Shown: positions 11,035 through 21,789 of the stretch, one piece after another | Position numbering within the stretch: position 1 is the stretch's first letter | Layout: each line of letters starts with the position of its first letter | NCBI GenBank assembly: GCA_964036045.1 | Contig: OZ038402.1 | Coordinates: 10,043,513-10,107,512 of the forward strand | Source of the DNA: Eutreptiella sp. 'Long Island Sound 2002' | Taxonomy: Eukaryota > Euglenozoa > Euglenophyceae > Eutreptiales > Eutreptiaceae | Length of the DNA stretch: 64,000 nucleotides | Direction: 5' to 3' | Notes under the pieces: generated by a model | Told to the model about the DNA's origin: nothing | Seen by the model: the letters and a program-made list of their open reading frames with translations, nothing else | Databases searched by the model: none | Position numbers and translations under genes: made by a program

Positions 11035-13554
11035 CTACGCCGTGCCCTGGAACCCACGGGGGGTCTGTGCCAGGCTGATGACCGACGGCGACGGCAGGCG
11101 CGGCAGCGGGCAGATCTCGGGGGGCGCGGGCGACAGCTCCGGGGGCGTCAGGTCGGCGCTGCCGTCGAGCTTGAGGCCGGAGCCCGGTAGCTGGCGGCCC
11201 GCGATGCTGCGCCGGGGGTGGCCGCGGGGGCCGCCGCGCGCGTCCAGCTCGTGGAGGGTGGACTGCAGGCAGTAGTTGACGCGGAGGGCGCCGGGGCCCA
11301 TTGCGGCGCCCTCCCGGCACACTGGGCACGTCAGGAGGTGCCCCTCCCGCCCGGCCTGGGCCACGCTGAGCGCGCACTGCTCGCAGAGGGTGTGCCCGCA
11401 GGGGAGCGCGAGCGGCAGGGCCCCGCCCAGGGGCTCGTAGCACACCGGGCACGGGCACGCGGCGTCCTCGGCGGCGTCGGCCAGGCCCAGCAGCGCGTAG
11501 TTCGTGGGGAGGGAGTCGGCGGGGGCGTCGCGCGCGCCGGGGCGGGTGTGCCGCCCGCACTCCCAGCACTGGACGGCCCCCTTCCGGGCCTGCCGCCCCA
11601 CGCAGGCCGCGCACATCGTGTGGCCGCAGTCCAGCAGCAGCGGCAGGGCGGCCCCGGCGTCGTAGGCCGCCCCGCAGCGGTGGCACGCGGGCCGCAGCCC
11701 CGGCCCGTCGGCCGCCAGGTGCTCGCGGGGCTGTTGGTCCGGCGGCGCCGCGCGCTGGCGGGCGTCGGCCTCGTCGATGAGCGCGCGGATGTAGGCGGAC
11801 CACTGCTGGACCTGCTTCCCGCGCTCCAGCACCTGCAGCGCGGTGCTGGCGCACCCCACGGCGCGGTACCACGCGACCGCGTCCTCCGCCGACGCGCAGG
11901 CGAAGCTGAGAGGCTGCATCGCGGGTCCTCTGACCAGGACGTCTTTGCCGCCCTGAGGGAGGCCCCGGGGATGCGACTCCTCGGGTTTGGACGCCAACCA
12001 ACCCCCCCACCCCCCACTAAAAGTTGGCCGGAGGCCCCCCGGGGGGGGGGGGGGGGGGGGGGGGGGGCTCTGGGAGGGGCTTTGGGGGGGGGGGGTCCGG
12101 GAGGGTTGGTTCGGGGCGGGCTATTTGGGGGGCACATGCCCCCAAGGCCAAGCGTTGGTCAATCACAGGCTCCCCTTACCTCCCCTTGCCCATGGAGGAA
12201 GGGGGGGGGGCTACTTTTAGCTATTTGAGCCCTCGCTGGAGCCCTCGCCCTCGCTATTTGAGCTGAGCGAGGGTGTAGGGGGAACCTTTGACTGAGGAAG
12301 GGGGGGCACTGAGTCCCCCCCAATTGGGACGCATTAGAGCGGAGGAGGGGGTTGGGCAGTGGGGGGGGTTTGGAGCTCCCGGGGGGGGGGTCTCCTCCTC
12401 CAACTGAAGACCGAGAATGTTTTCCCCTCAAGAATGGCCCACGAAGCACCCAAAGACTGGCGCCGGAGGCACTGGAGAAAAGCTTTTGGAAGGGGGGGCG
12501 GAGGGGGGGGGGGGGGCGGGGGGTACCTCCTCCTCAAAAAAACTTGTATTCTAATGCGTCCCTGCCCCCGCTGAGCCCTCACTAAGCCCCCCCCCCCCCC
12601 CCAGGCCCCGCACAGAGCCTCCCCCTTTGCGAGAGGCCCCACTGAGCCCCTGTACACCCAGCACAACAGGAGGGGCAGCCACCCGCTGCAGACAAAGGGG
12701 CACGGAAGGGGAGAGAGTGAGAGTGCGTATTGTGGAGCATAGGCCTTGGGCTTGACGGCATTGAAGGGGGGACCGGACGGAGGGGGGAAGGCAGGACCGG
12801 TCCAGGAAAAGCACTGGGGGGCCCGCGTGGGAGTGCAGACGGGGGCTGCGGCTCCTCCTCCCCAACCCCCTCACAGTCCATTCACAGTACCGGCGGTTGG
12901 TCTCTCACCGGCGGCCCCGGGGGCGTGCGTGTCCCTTAACAAAGAGAAAACAAGAAACTGTGGCCGTCCCTCAGGGCCGTCCTGCCTTCAGGTTTCATGT
13001 TGTCTCACCCTCACCGACCCAGGCCACATGCAAAAGAACTCTGCAATCTTGAGATTCGGGGTCGGCAGCAGTCCCTTTTTGGTTTACGCCGGCGTTACGG
13101 CGGTTGGTGGTTCGGTGACAAGAGTCGGCCTGTAACCGCCAGCGGATGGCGGTTAATCGACCACGGTTGTCCAGTAACCGCCGGCGGTTGGCCTCTCACC
13201 GGCGGCCCCGGGGGCGTGCGTGTTCCTTGACAAAAAGAAAAACAGGAAACCGTGGGCGTGAATCGGGGACGCCCTGGATCCGTGCAAAACCGATACCTGC
13301 ACGAGCGGATACAAGCGGCACCGGTCCAGGTTGACGACGTGCTCCAGCCCATGTTCCTTGTCGAAGATGGCGGCGATGTTGAGCTTGATGCCGATGTAGA
13401 CCCTGCGGCGGAGCCCCGCCCGGTTGTACCGCTTCACTTCGCCGAACTTGTCGTATGCGGCCGCATCGAAGGGGTACGCTGCAGGATTGACCGCGGGGCT
13501 GACTTCGGGTTCCCGTAGGCAGTGGCCTTTGCGGAGGATATCCTTCAAACCCAT
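11035..13554 (-). CDS. PH domain and tandem RING-finger protein (2 exons)
   Basis: Exon 1 is 13554-13297 (86 codons from ATG), with donor CAG|GTATCG. Exon 2 is 11952-11035, with acceptor CCCTCAG|GGCGGC. Both join in phase 0, giving 391 residues. Residues 35-122 resemble a pleckstrin-homology domain split by the intron: VKRYNRAGLRRRVYIG, VVNLDRCRLY, then FACASAEDAVAWYRAVG as the closing helix. RING 1 spans residues 176-218 (C-x2-C, C-G-H, C-x2-C, C-x2-C). RING 2 spans 254-298 with the same C3HC4 order. Each RING is followed by an N-Y-x-L-x-x-x-L segment, so the pair probably arose by duplication. RING proteins usually act as E3 ubiquitin ligases, and PH domains bind phosphoinositides or proteins; a membrane-targeted ligase is inference. 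The 1344-bp intron holds a G27 tract, a MITE and R2 repeats. The PH call is less certain than the RINGs. Confidence 0.75.
12041..12067. repeat. 27-base G homopolymer
   Basis: An uninterrupted run of 27 G directly after six C's, inside the intron of the PH-RING gene. It is the longest of dozens of G or C tracts of eight or more bases here. On the gene's sense strand it is a C27 tract about 90 bases upstream of the splice acceptor. Confidence 0.95.
12326..12562. mobile_element. MITE with GGGACGCATTAGA termini
   Basis: GGGACGCATTAGAG at the left and its inverse (TTCTAATGCGTCCC) at the right bound 237 bases of G-rich, non-coding sequence. Related termini (AGGGATGYATTAGAA) bound the elements at 40974-41216 and 57113-57318. 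It lies inside the PH-RING intron. No clear target duplication was found at this copy. Confidence 0.5.
12886..13262. repeat. Dispersed repeat R2, two tandem-ordered copies
   Basis: Copies at about 12886-12990 (partial) and 13128-13262 share CGGCGGTTGG, CTCTCACCGGCGGCCCCGGG and GGGCGTGCGTGT, then AACAAAGAGAAAA-like sequence and GAAACYGTGG. A third copy is at 60396-60535. Both copies here are in the intron of the PH-RING gene; the second ends near the exon 1 donor. Confidence 0.75.
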
Positions 13555-14914
13555 GATGCGTAAGCTGTGCACTGCACGAAATGGGTGGTCGCCTTCGGAT
13601 CTGCGCCCTTTTGGGGGGGGGGGGGGGGCGTGGCTGGCAGCCTTTGCGCTCCCCTCCCCGCCCCCCTCACCGCCCCGCTCTGCCCCAAAATGCCTAGAGC
13701 AGAGCGGCTGTTGAGAGCAATCTTGGCCCTTCCCAATGCTGTTCGCCATCTTGCCCCAACTTCAGCAATATGTGAGCGTAGCAAGATACGAGGTCTAGCC
13801 AAGAAAAACGTCGTCTAGCCGCAGCTACAGGTGCGCTGAGCCGTGCCTCGCTCACCCGTCGTAGCCCCCCCCCCCCACCCACCCACCCGAGGGCTGATGA
13901 CTGGTGCAGCACCTTCCCCTCGCTTCCTGTTATTTGTATCGGCTGCCATCCTTCGCCAATGCGGCAGTTTCAAATGACTTCCTCAATGCAAAGTCTTGGG
14001 TGTGTGCTGTAGGTTCGGGGCAAATGGGGTCTGGGGGAGTTTGGGAGGGGGGGAGGGGGGGGGGCTGGAAGGCGGGGCCGGGGAGGGGCACGGGGGTGGC
14101 TGGTATTTGTGTTCAAGGGCACATGGCCCCCAGGCAATTCCAAGCATGCAACCATGAAACAGTGGCATGCGCCCCAGCCACAGTTATGTTGCCTTTTTGA
14201 TTCCTTCCCACTTGTGACTCCATGGCGGCAGGGGATGTGGCTTTTGAAGTTCTTTGGCCAAAATGACGGCGCCGGCCTGATGGAGCCCAAAAAGCACTAA
14301 AAACCGAGCATGCTGGTTGCAAAGTACATGGTGTCCCAATGACCCATTTGAAGGGTCCACAATCAAACAAACCTGCTTTCAGAATTATTGATGTGACAGC
14401 CCAACCAGTCAACGACGTCGTATGGCTGGTTTCCCTAGCTACGCTTCCCTCCTGACATGGCACAGTAAAAGACAACTTCCATCTGACGGGCGGGAGCCAC
14501 GGGCGACAGCCCAACCAGTCAACGACGTCGTTCGTATGATTTCTGTGTGTTCTTCCTTACTCCATGCCTGCCCCAGGTCTGTATGGTTTGGTACCCATCG
14601 GGATTTGACTTTTTTCTTGCAGCTTCCTCCTGTATCTTGAGTCGTAAATCCACATCGGAGCATTCTCGATGCCGCTGCTCCAAGGCGTAATCTACCACCG
14701 CCTCATTGTCGTAAGTTAATTCTTGTACTGGCACAGCCACCATTGTACTTCACTCACAACGAAGCTACAAAGCCCTGTAACTCTACACGAAATGATGTCT
14801 GGGGACCTGTTACCCTCGTGATGATTTGCAGTGACCCGCAAGTGATTGCACCTCCTGCTCATTGGATTGTGTGTCCCCTCCACTCCTGTCCAACTCCCGA
14901 GTCAATTTGCTCCA
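13555..14914. other. No gene seen; short direct repeat
   Basis: This holds the upstream flank of the PH-RING gene. The segment GACAGCCCAACCAGTCAACG (extending to GACGTCGT) occurs twice, at about 14396 and 14506. Open frames here are short and unsupported. Confidence 0.35.
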
Positions 14915-15982
14915 GGGGGAAGGTTTGCCCGGCGCATGCCCAGCACACTACCTTTGTATGAAGTACTGTAGCGGCCATAATTTAAAACGGCCATAAATTA
15001 AAACGCCATAATTTAAAACGCCATAATTAAAAACGCCGGGGGTTTTGGGGGATTTCCACAATTGGCCATAATTTAAAACCGTCAGCCACTTTTGTGCACT
15101 TTTCCTGTCCAAAGGTAATTTTTTGATGGAAGCATTTGCTGTTCCAGCAAATGTCGTTTTGGATTTGAAGGACAGTGGCAAACGCAAGCAACGCCCCCCT
15201 GAGCATGTGGAGCAACTTGTCACAAAGGCACGCCATGTTGGACCACATGCTGCAGCAATGGAGTACAACTTAACAGCCCCAAAGGACCTCCTCGTTTCAT
15301 CAGAGACAGTTCGCACTTGGCTGTACCGTTGGCGGAAGGAGGGCAATTTTTGGGAGGTACAGTGCAAACGGGGCCGCAAGCAACTATTTGACAAAGCCCC
15401 CGTTGAAGCCCGAGGAGATTGGGACCATCAAGTTGATGCTCTCCGCAGTCAAGGGGAGTCTGTGGCTGGCCGTGTGTCTGCCGTCGTTGCCAGGGCTGTC
15501 CTCTCAGAGCAAGCACCGTCATTATTGCAGCGCAACGGCGGACAATTTTCTGTAGTGTCCTTGTGGGTGGCCATAATTAAAAACGCCATAATTAAAAACG
15601 CCAAGGGCACCGTTTTTAAATTTGACCGTTTTTAAATACGGCAACGACAGTATCCTATCTCTAGCCCCAAATTTATCCTCACCTCGGGAATCCCCCAAGT
15701 AGACCGCACTAGACCGCAAACCTCCCCTGCACAGCACCTTGCATAAGCCGAAATATGAGAATTCAACAACACAAAATGTCACTCCCACCACTTCCAACCA
15801 CCACCCTTGCCATCGTCATAAACTGGGTGCAAAGGATGGGCCAGATTCTTACCGACCGGTAGACACGGCGAAGAGGTTCTTCTGAGGAGATTGTTTGGTG
15901 AGGGGGGGCAAAAACAGGCACCGCTGGGGAATGGTAAAACAAAAGATGCCCGGCGCGTGCCCGGCGCATTCATTCTCCCCCC
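14915..15982. mobile_element. Harbinger-like element carrying a nested insertion
   Basis: The left end is GGGGGAAGGTTTGCCCGGCG. The right end, inverted, is GGGGGAGAATGAATGCGCCG. CCA before the left end and CCA after the C run at the right end fit a 3-bp duplication, though the C run makes the right border ambiguous by a few bases. Sequence to the right of the nested insertion (TAGCCCCAAATTTATCCTC, CCCCCAAGTAGACCGCA) matches the element at 24291 just after its left end. The element is split by the 685-bp pogo-like insertion at 14966-15650 and has no intact transposase. Confidence 0.6.
14966..15650 (+). mobile_element. pogo/Tc1-type element nested at a TA site
   Basis: TA (14964-14965 and 15651-15652) flanks ends that are imperfect inverted repeats: CTGTAGCGGCCATAATTTAA at the left and, inverted, CTGTCGTTGCCGTATTTAAA at the right. 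Subterminal CATAATTNAAAACGCC repeats stand at both ends. The plus-strand frame 15123-15635 encodes about 130 residues with a helix-turn-helix-like stretch (VSSETVRTWLYRWRKEG) and RGRKQLF, like the DNA-binding N-terminus of pogo/Tigger transposases. No DDE catalytic domain follows, so the element is internally deleted. The TA target and the termini support the superfamily; the exact family is open. Confidence 0.7.
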
Positions 15983-15984
15983 CC

Positions 15985-17078
15985 AACCCCATACAATTTG
16001 TTTCCCTCTGGGTGCTTGCCAGTGGTGTAGCATTGCCCCCCTGCCATCGCCATGGGCAAAAAACCTTCCGTGACTTCTCCCTTTGTAGGGTAACCCCTGC
16101 ATATGGGCCATGCACCTCCTTGCTATTTCCGGTATACCCACAGAGACCTCTGGCTGTCGAAAAAAAATCCTCATCCCCATAGAGTTGCTCATCGATGCAG
16201 TTTAGAAATCTGGTGGGCCTCTGTCAAGGTGCCATTACGAGGGTGGTTGTTGCCCCCAATTGTGTGAGCATAGAGGACGTTGTCTCGCATGGGTGCCAAC
16301 GTGTGGGGTACAAGTTGTTCACTCTGAGCCAGTATTGGTGTGTTAGAACTCCGTAACAACCCCTGTAGCATGGCAATGTATTACGCCCAATATGTTTGCC
16401 GAAGTCCCAATCCCCTAGCGTGGAGTGGCGCATGATGTGCGTGACTTGAACTGGGGTACCAGGTCGGGCTGGGTTGCCAAAAAACATTCTCATGGGTGGT
16501 GACGGCAGGATTCCAGTTGGTGGACACTCCAGCCAAGGTACCGCACTCAGTTTGTACGCCCTCTGTTGCGCACCAACGTCTGGTTCAGGCCCAGGAACGA
16601 ACTGGTTGTGAAGCGGTGCCACCCCCACCTTTCCCCATTGGGGTCTGGTTCCTCAAACAGATCATCAGGATGATGTGTCACAGTGGAGGGGTAAGGCGGG
16701 GGATATGTCATGCAGAAGGTCGGATGTATTCAGCCACATCAATCAGGGACGATTCTCCAGCAAAAAAATTTTCAAGAAGGCGCGCCAGCTGCCAACGATA
16801 AGGGCCAAGCGGGGAAGGCAGGTGAAGCCCCAGAAACAGAAAAAGGGTAAATGCGTGTCATACAAGCAGGGGTTGCAGTATGAGCTGCAGGTGCTAGTGA
16901 ATGAGTCTGCCAAAACAGTGCGGGAATGGATGCTCCAGGCACCGCGGCAGAGAGCCCGCCCCAGAAACGCGGCTGGTGTGGGATTCTGAGAATGTTTACA
17001 AAACAATTGTGGAATGGTCGCCCAGATGGTGACACTCTAACTGGGAGACCGCTTCAGGGGAGGTGGGACACAGGTATT
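15985..17078. pseudogene. Transposon ORF remnants, family unresolved
   Basis: Minus-strand frames at 15779-16192 and 16224-16628, and a plus-strand basic frame at 16675-16989 (KQKKGKCVSYKQGLQYELQV), look protein-like but broken, lie next to Harbinger-type elements and lack any domain I can name. The basic plus-strand frame could be a DNA-binding remnant; that is a guess. Confidence 0.3.
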
Positions 17079-17310
17079 TGAGGGTACCTTTGCGTGGCGC
17101 GCCCAGCATCCAAATGAACGTTCCGGCCATCTATCACAATGCTTTACCCCAAAACATCACTCCCTCCTCTAGCCCAGGAACCCTATGCACAAGCACATTG
17201 TATGACTGTTGGCAATCAAAGAACTTCCCATTTTTTCGCCCAACAAATGGAACAATCACATGCACCCTACCCTTGTAGGCCCCATCATGGCCACCCACCT
17301 CAAAATCAAA

Positions 17311-18079
17311 GGGGGAATGTTTGCCCGGCGCGCGCCCGGCGCGCTACTTTTAGACTATGTTCCCCCCGAAGAGCCCCCAAGCACACCCCTTGGAAACGCC
17401 CTTAGAATTAGGTGACCCAAACTGCCCCAGCTCAAGAAATGTGCAAACTGGGGCACACAGTACCACTCTCGCTCCTTTAAGGGCGATCTTGGTCAACACC
17501 TTAGCAAGTTGGGAGAATGGGGGGTTAGGATAGCACAACCGCATTGATCTCCAGTAGAAGCGATAGGCGTTATTGAGGTATCGCGAACAGTAGAGCTGCA
17601 TCATAACATTGGTCCCACAAGTGTGGGTGTCAATACATTTAGTACAATAGTGCTCCTTACACTCATCACAAACTGCGACGGTGGAGCGTTCTGGCAACAC
17701 AACACACACAGGTCTGCCTCATCCTCTGCCTCATCTTGCGTGCCACAACCGAGCAAACAGCTGCTCAATGCGTGCCCTATACCACCCGTGCACGTCATTG
17801 TAACATTGTTGGCGGGCTGTCAAAGTGCCATTCTTTCTTCCAATGAATGGCACAATGACATGAATCCGGCCTTTATAAGCACCATCATGGCCCCCAACTT
17901 CGAAATCAAAGAAATCACCTCGGGTACAAGAAGGTCCATACCCATCCCAAATCAAAACATCTGCTGATGTCCCGGGGGCCAAGGGGCAAATCCATATAAT
18001 GTTGCCCAACATATTAACGGCAACAGTCCATCGGTAGGGCACGGGTCACAAAAGATGCCCGGCGCGCTAACGTTCCCCC
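17311..18079 (-). mobile_element. PIF/Harbinger-like element with transposase remnant, TSD AAA
   Basis: The ends are GGGGGAATGTTTGCCCGGCG and, inverted, GGGGGAACGTTAGCGCGCC. AAA stands outside both (17308-17310 and 18080-18082). The empty site at 5363-5400 reads AAAATCAAAGAAT with a single AAA, so the 3-bp duplication is directly shown. The interior is the minus-strand 3' half of a transposase gene. At 769 bp it is a deletion derivative of a longer element. Confidence 0.85.
17350..18042 (-). pseudogene. HARBI1-type transposase, C-terminal half with Cys cluster
   Basis: The frame 18042-17731 encodes GDFFDFEVGGHDGAYKGRIH, VIVPFIGRKNG, QQCYNDVHGWYRARIEQLFA. The last glutamate fits the third catalytic acid of the DDE nuclease in DDE_Tnp_4/HARBI1 transposases, which cut and paste PIF/Harbinger elements. 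The frame then shifts, and 17798-17350 encodes an acidic linker (QDEAEDEADLC) and a cysteine cluster, VCDECKEHYCTKCIDTHTC. The N-terminal half, including the first two catalytic aspartates, is missing. An intact-frame version of the cysteine cluster is at 52239-52372, and the DDE end recurs at 53523-53740. The gene is dead here. Confidence 0.7.
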
Positions 18080-18211
18080 AAAGAATCTCCCTCTTGTGCG
18101 TGACGGACCACTCAGGTGGCCACACCGAAGTGTGGGAGTGCTTAACCCCAACTCGAGGGGCCACACCAAAGCGTGGGAAAACTTTGCCCGGCGCGCTAAC
18201 ATACTCTCTTT

Positions 18212-19884
18212 GTGGGATCAAATCTTGTATCTGACAGACGATACTGGGAACCAGGTTCAAATGCGCTGTGTGCTGTTGTACCTGAATGTGGCAGGCAATG
18301 TAGGAGCAGAGGACTTGGCAACAATCGGTAGGTTGCAGCGTCCTGATAACCATATCCCGCTGTCAAAATGGATAAGAAGAGCAGAGTGGGACCAGCTGGA
18401 GCCAATAGAGTCGCCGGGTGGCCAGGGGCTGGAAAAATGGGACAGAAAAGGGCCAATGAGGGGTGAAGGGTTGTAGAGGGCTGACCGGGACAGAAGACAG
18501 GACAGAAGACGGCTAAGGCGGCCGGGTAATTGCAGATGAGACGATGGAGGGGCGGTGGCACGCAAAGCAGGCAGGCAGTGTCGTGTGGTTGGGCACCAAC
18601 CGAGCGATATATGTACTATAGCACTATAGTGGCTCAGCACAATAAGTGCAAGCACCATGCTAAACCCACGTACCATCAGCATCCGTGCTGAGAGCAACAA
18701 TGGCAACTGCTCCCTTCCCGGGCTTCTATGCCACCCTGGACCAACTTTCAGCGGTCTGATGAGGGGCAGTGGTTGCAGAGGATTGGTGCAAATGGCTTCT
18801 GGGGGGGGGGGTGGGGGGGTAATGCATTCAATCGGGGGTTATGATTGAAAACTATCGCTATGCGGGTCATTTGAGGGGACTGTGAGGTGAGGTTTGAAGG
18901 GGCTCTTGAAATTGTGTGGCGAGTATGTGAGGGCTACGAGAGGGAGCGAGCGGTGAAGGAGGCATATTGAGGCGGCAAGCGGATCGCCATGGCATGCCTA
19001 TTTTTGAGCGACTCACTTCAAATCACACACGCCACACGCTTCGAACGCAATCCCAAAAGCAAGTCAAATTGCCACCTCTCCACGAATCTTTGGTACGAAG
19101 CCTCGGCCTTGTCTCCAAAAAAGTGGATTCTTCAATCGTTCCATCGTCGCCTTCGACATGCTGGTGCGACCCTGGCAAGGGAAAATTTCGAGAGATCGGA
19201 GGAAGAAATCTGAGGGATCCTATTCGAGAGATGGGGTGTACATGAGCCAGCGGTCCTATCGGCCTCCACACCCTCAAAAGTGGTTGCAAGGTCCACAGAA
19301 TCACAGGCGAGGGGGCGTGCATCACGGTCCAAGCAAACCAACGGTTCCCAAGCCTCGGAGACACAACGCATGGTGTGCCGACGCATGGAACACGGGGACC
19401 ATCGAAGCAATGGGTACCATGCAGTGGTTGCCTTGGAGCCAATCTTTGCCCCGGGCGCGGGGCCGTTAACCCCCGACCCTACCCCCACCGAATGCTCCCC
19501 AATGGCTCACAACAGGAGTGCATGCGTAGGCAAAGCAGGAGAAACAATGCGCGCTATGGCAGCGTCACTAGTGGTGCGCATGCACTGGACAAGCATGTTT
19601 GGAGAAAACATGAGAGGTCTGCAATCCAAGGCACTCTTACTGTGCAATACAAAAGGCAGCAGATCGTCCTTCCCTACCGTCGACAGGCCAACACAGCAAC
19701 ATGGCCTGGGTACAAGAAACGCGCAAAAGCGCGCCCCGCGCATCAAGTTCCAATCTGAAAATCCTTCCTTCTGCTAAACCCAAATTTGCAGGACTTCCAA
19801 GGTGCAACACCCTGAATGGACAAGCCCCCATGGCAGGTTCCCGCAGGGTGCTTGCCGGTGCGGAGGCACTTTGGAGTGGGGCTC
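18212..19884. other. No supported gene
   Basis: Open frames (for example 18257-18706 minus and 19280-19777 plus) have no domain and disagree in frame. A G tract lies near 18800. This is the 3' flank of the minus-strand glycosyltransferase gene. Confidence 0.3.
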
Positions 19885-21459
19885 TCAAGTGCGCGATCGG
19901 TTGTCATCCGAACCACCAAACGGCAACCACCGCAACCCCGGGTCCGTGCGCTTGCGGGCCAGCGCGTGCTGCATCTCGTCGCAGAGATGGCAGCCCACGA
20001 ACGACGGGCCAGTGAGCAGCGTCCCCACGAACCCCGGCGCCGCGCCCGCGTCCTTCCACGCGAAGTGCCCGCGGTACTCCGCGTCGTTGGCGTCGAGCCG
20101 CCGCAGGTGGGCCGCGAGGCGCTGCAGGTCGCGGAAGTCGTCGACGAACACGGCCGCCCGGTCCGAGGGCAGAGCGGGGGCGTGGCGCCGGCGGGTCGGT
20201 ACGATGGGCACCGTGTCGGCCCAGAGCGCGTCGAGCACCGCATCGCTGGTGAGGGCGATGGAGAACTTGTAGTGGTGCTGCGCGGCCTCGGCCGTGTCAG
20301 AGGTCGCGTGTAGGACGCGGATGCGTTGGTTGGTGCACGATCCTGCGACGTAGGCCTGGTCATCGGACCCATACAGCCCAGTGACCCCCAGGGCATATGT
20401 CCGAGCGCATTCGTCCGATTCGCCCTGCAGAAATGGGTCCAGGCCGGCAGCTCCGGGGTCATGGTGCAACCAGCTGAAATTCAGGCCGCATCTCGCGTGA
20501 AACGTTGCGTCCCCCCAGGGCCCTTGATAGGAATCGCCGTGGCTCTTCACGGTGTATTTGCAGAGTCCATTCTCGGGTTTCAGCCGCAGTTCCGGCAGGC
20601 AGCTCCCGTAGGCGTGCACGGGCACGTGCCGCGCAATGTCGCGCACGAGGTCTTCGTGCTCGGGTACACAGTTGAAGCTCCGGTAGAAGACTGCGCCCTG
20701 CATCCTCTTGAGGGAGTATTCCACCGGCGACATGTACCGTGAGAACAGCTCCATTAGGTCTGCCACCGGGTGCGGCCTGCGGCCCCTGGGCGCGGCGCGC
20801 GGGCGCACGGGGCCGGACACTGGAGTGTCGCGCGCTCGCATGCGGCGCAGCAGTGTGTTGCCGGACACCGGGATGTCGCTGGAGGTGTGCGTCATGGCGT
20901 AGACGTCGCAGTATTCGCTGGCAAGCACCTCCGCATCGTAGTCGTCCCGGCAGGCGAACACACGCGCCTGGCGGGGGGTGGCGTGCCGCATTGCACAGTC
21001 CTCGATCGTAACGTCGGCCTCGTCCCGGGTTTCCACGACCTCGCACGATCGGGCAGTGCCGCAGCTCTGGGCCGAGAAGTCCAATGCGCCATCCAAATGG
21101 GGGGCCGCATTGAAAACCTTCAGCGTGACCCGTGAAGACATCAAGTCGCTTCCATTCGGTTTGAACATCAGCAGCGTAAAGACGTCGAGCGGGAGGACCG
21201 GGACGAGTTCGTCGGGCCTCCAAAACCACGTCCAGGCCTGACGGGGTGCAGGGCGGCAGGGCACCCCGGAGCGAGTGCCCAGCAGCAGCTTGCCGGAGTC
21301 CACACCATTTGCGAGCCCCACTTTGGCGGAGCGCCAGAGGATGACAAGACTAATCACCACAAAGACGGCAATCGGCGCCCTGAGGCTGCGAGTGTCCATG
21401 CCGCGGCACCGGCACACGGCGACGGCTACGACAATGACATGCCGAAAAAAAATTGACAC
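19885..21459 (-). CDS. GT10-like fucosyltransferase, type II membrane protein
   Basis: Up to 524 codons. The ATG at 21399 (residue 21) is the better start because the signal anchor (API-AVFVVISLVILW, residues 28-42) then follows a short basic tail, as in Golgi type II enzymes. In order come HTSSDIPVSGN (191-201), recalling the S-D-I segment of GT10 enzymes; YRSFNCVPEHED then VHAYGSC (259-287); HYKFSIALTSD (396-406); DALWADTVPIVP (410-421); and VDDFRDLQRLAAHL...LDANDAEYRGHFAWK (439-469). These match the conserved order in alpha-1,3-fucosyltransferases, which move fucose from GDP-fucose to glycans in the Golgi. Odd points: a long insert between YGSC and YKF, and A-L-T-S-D where the family usually has F-E-N-S. 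A single exon. Acceptor and linkage cannot be read from sequence. Confidence 0.72.
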   Translation of the reverse strand: MSIFFRHVIVVAVAVCRCRGMDTRSLRAPIAVFVVISLVILWRSAKVGLANGVDSGKLLLGTRSGVPCRPAPRQAWTWFWRPDELVPVLPLDVFTLLMFKPNGSDLMSSRVTLKVFNAAPHLDGALDFSAQSCGTARSCEVVETRDEADVTIEDCAMRHATPRQARVFACRDDYDAEVLASEYCDVYAMTHTSSDIPVSGNTLLRRMRARDTPVSGPVRPRAAPRGRRPHPVADLMELFSRYMSPVEYSLKRMQGAVFYRSFNCVPEHEDLVRDIARHVPVHAYGSCLPELRLKPENGLCKYTVKSHGDSYQGPWGDATFHARCGLNFSWLHHDPGAAGLDPFLQGESDECARTYALGVTGLYGSDDQAYVAGSCTNQRIRVLHATSDTAEAAQHHYKFSIALTSDAVLDALWADTVPIVPTRRRHAPALPSDRAAVFVDDFRDLQRLAAHLRRLDANDAEYRGHFAWKDAGAAPGFVGTLLTGPSFVGCHLCDEMQHALARKRTDPGLRWLPFGGSDDNRSRT

Positions 21460-21789
21460 TCAGAAAGTTTAGATGTATGTTTCCTTTGGGCGAAGTGGTT
21501 TTCACTGTGGTACCCTGCAGCCCATTCCAGCACCCTGGTTGTAAACTACACATAAGTCCTGAAGGCTTCTTGGAGGAGACCACGCCACAATGACATGTGC
21601 ATACAATGGAAGTTGGCAGAACTCAAATGCATGACCTCCAAAAAATTGCACAGCACTTGTTCTTGCATCTAGACTGTTTGGTGTTCATGCAATCAGCTTG
21701 GTCTATTTTGGCCCAGTTTGGCCAATTTTGGCCAATCTTCATGCCTGTTGCAGATCTACATGGGCAGCATACAAGCCACTGGGGTGACT
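21460..21789. other. 5' flank of the GT10-like gene
   Basis: AT-richer stretch upstream of the minus-strand glycosyltransferase. It should hold the promoter; no motif was confidently identified. Confidence 0.3.

Larger units (their letters stand above)
17080..18211 (-). mobile_element. Harbinger-related element, occupied copy B
   Basis: Outer ends GAGGGTACCTTTGCG and, inverted, GAGAGTATGTTAGCGCGCC match those of the copy at 5154-5536. The halves 17100-17310 and 18080-18211 align with that copy without a break if the insertion 17311-18079 is removed. It encodes the same truncated HARBI1-type fragment, now disrupted. Confidence 0.65.

Noticed and set aside
10370-12010. 546-codon minus-strand ORF overlapping the RING gene
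   Set aside because: It is an arginine/proline/glycine-rich shadow of the GC-rich RING exon in another frame and shares no domain.
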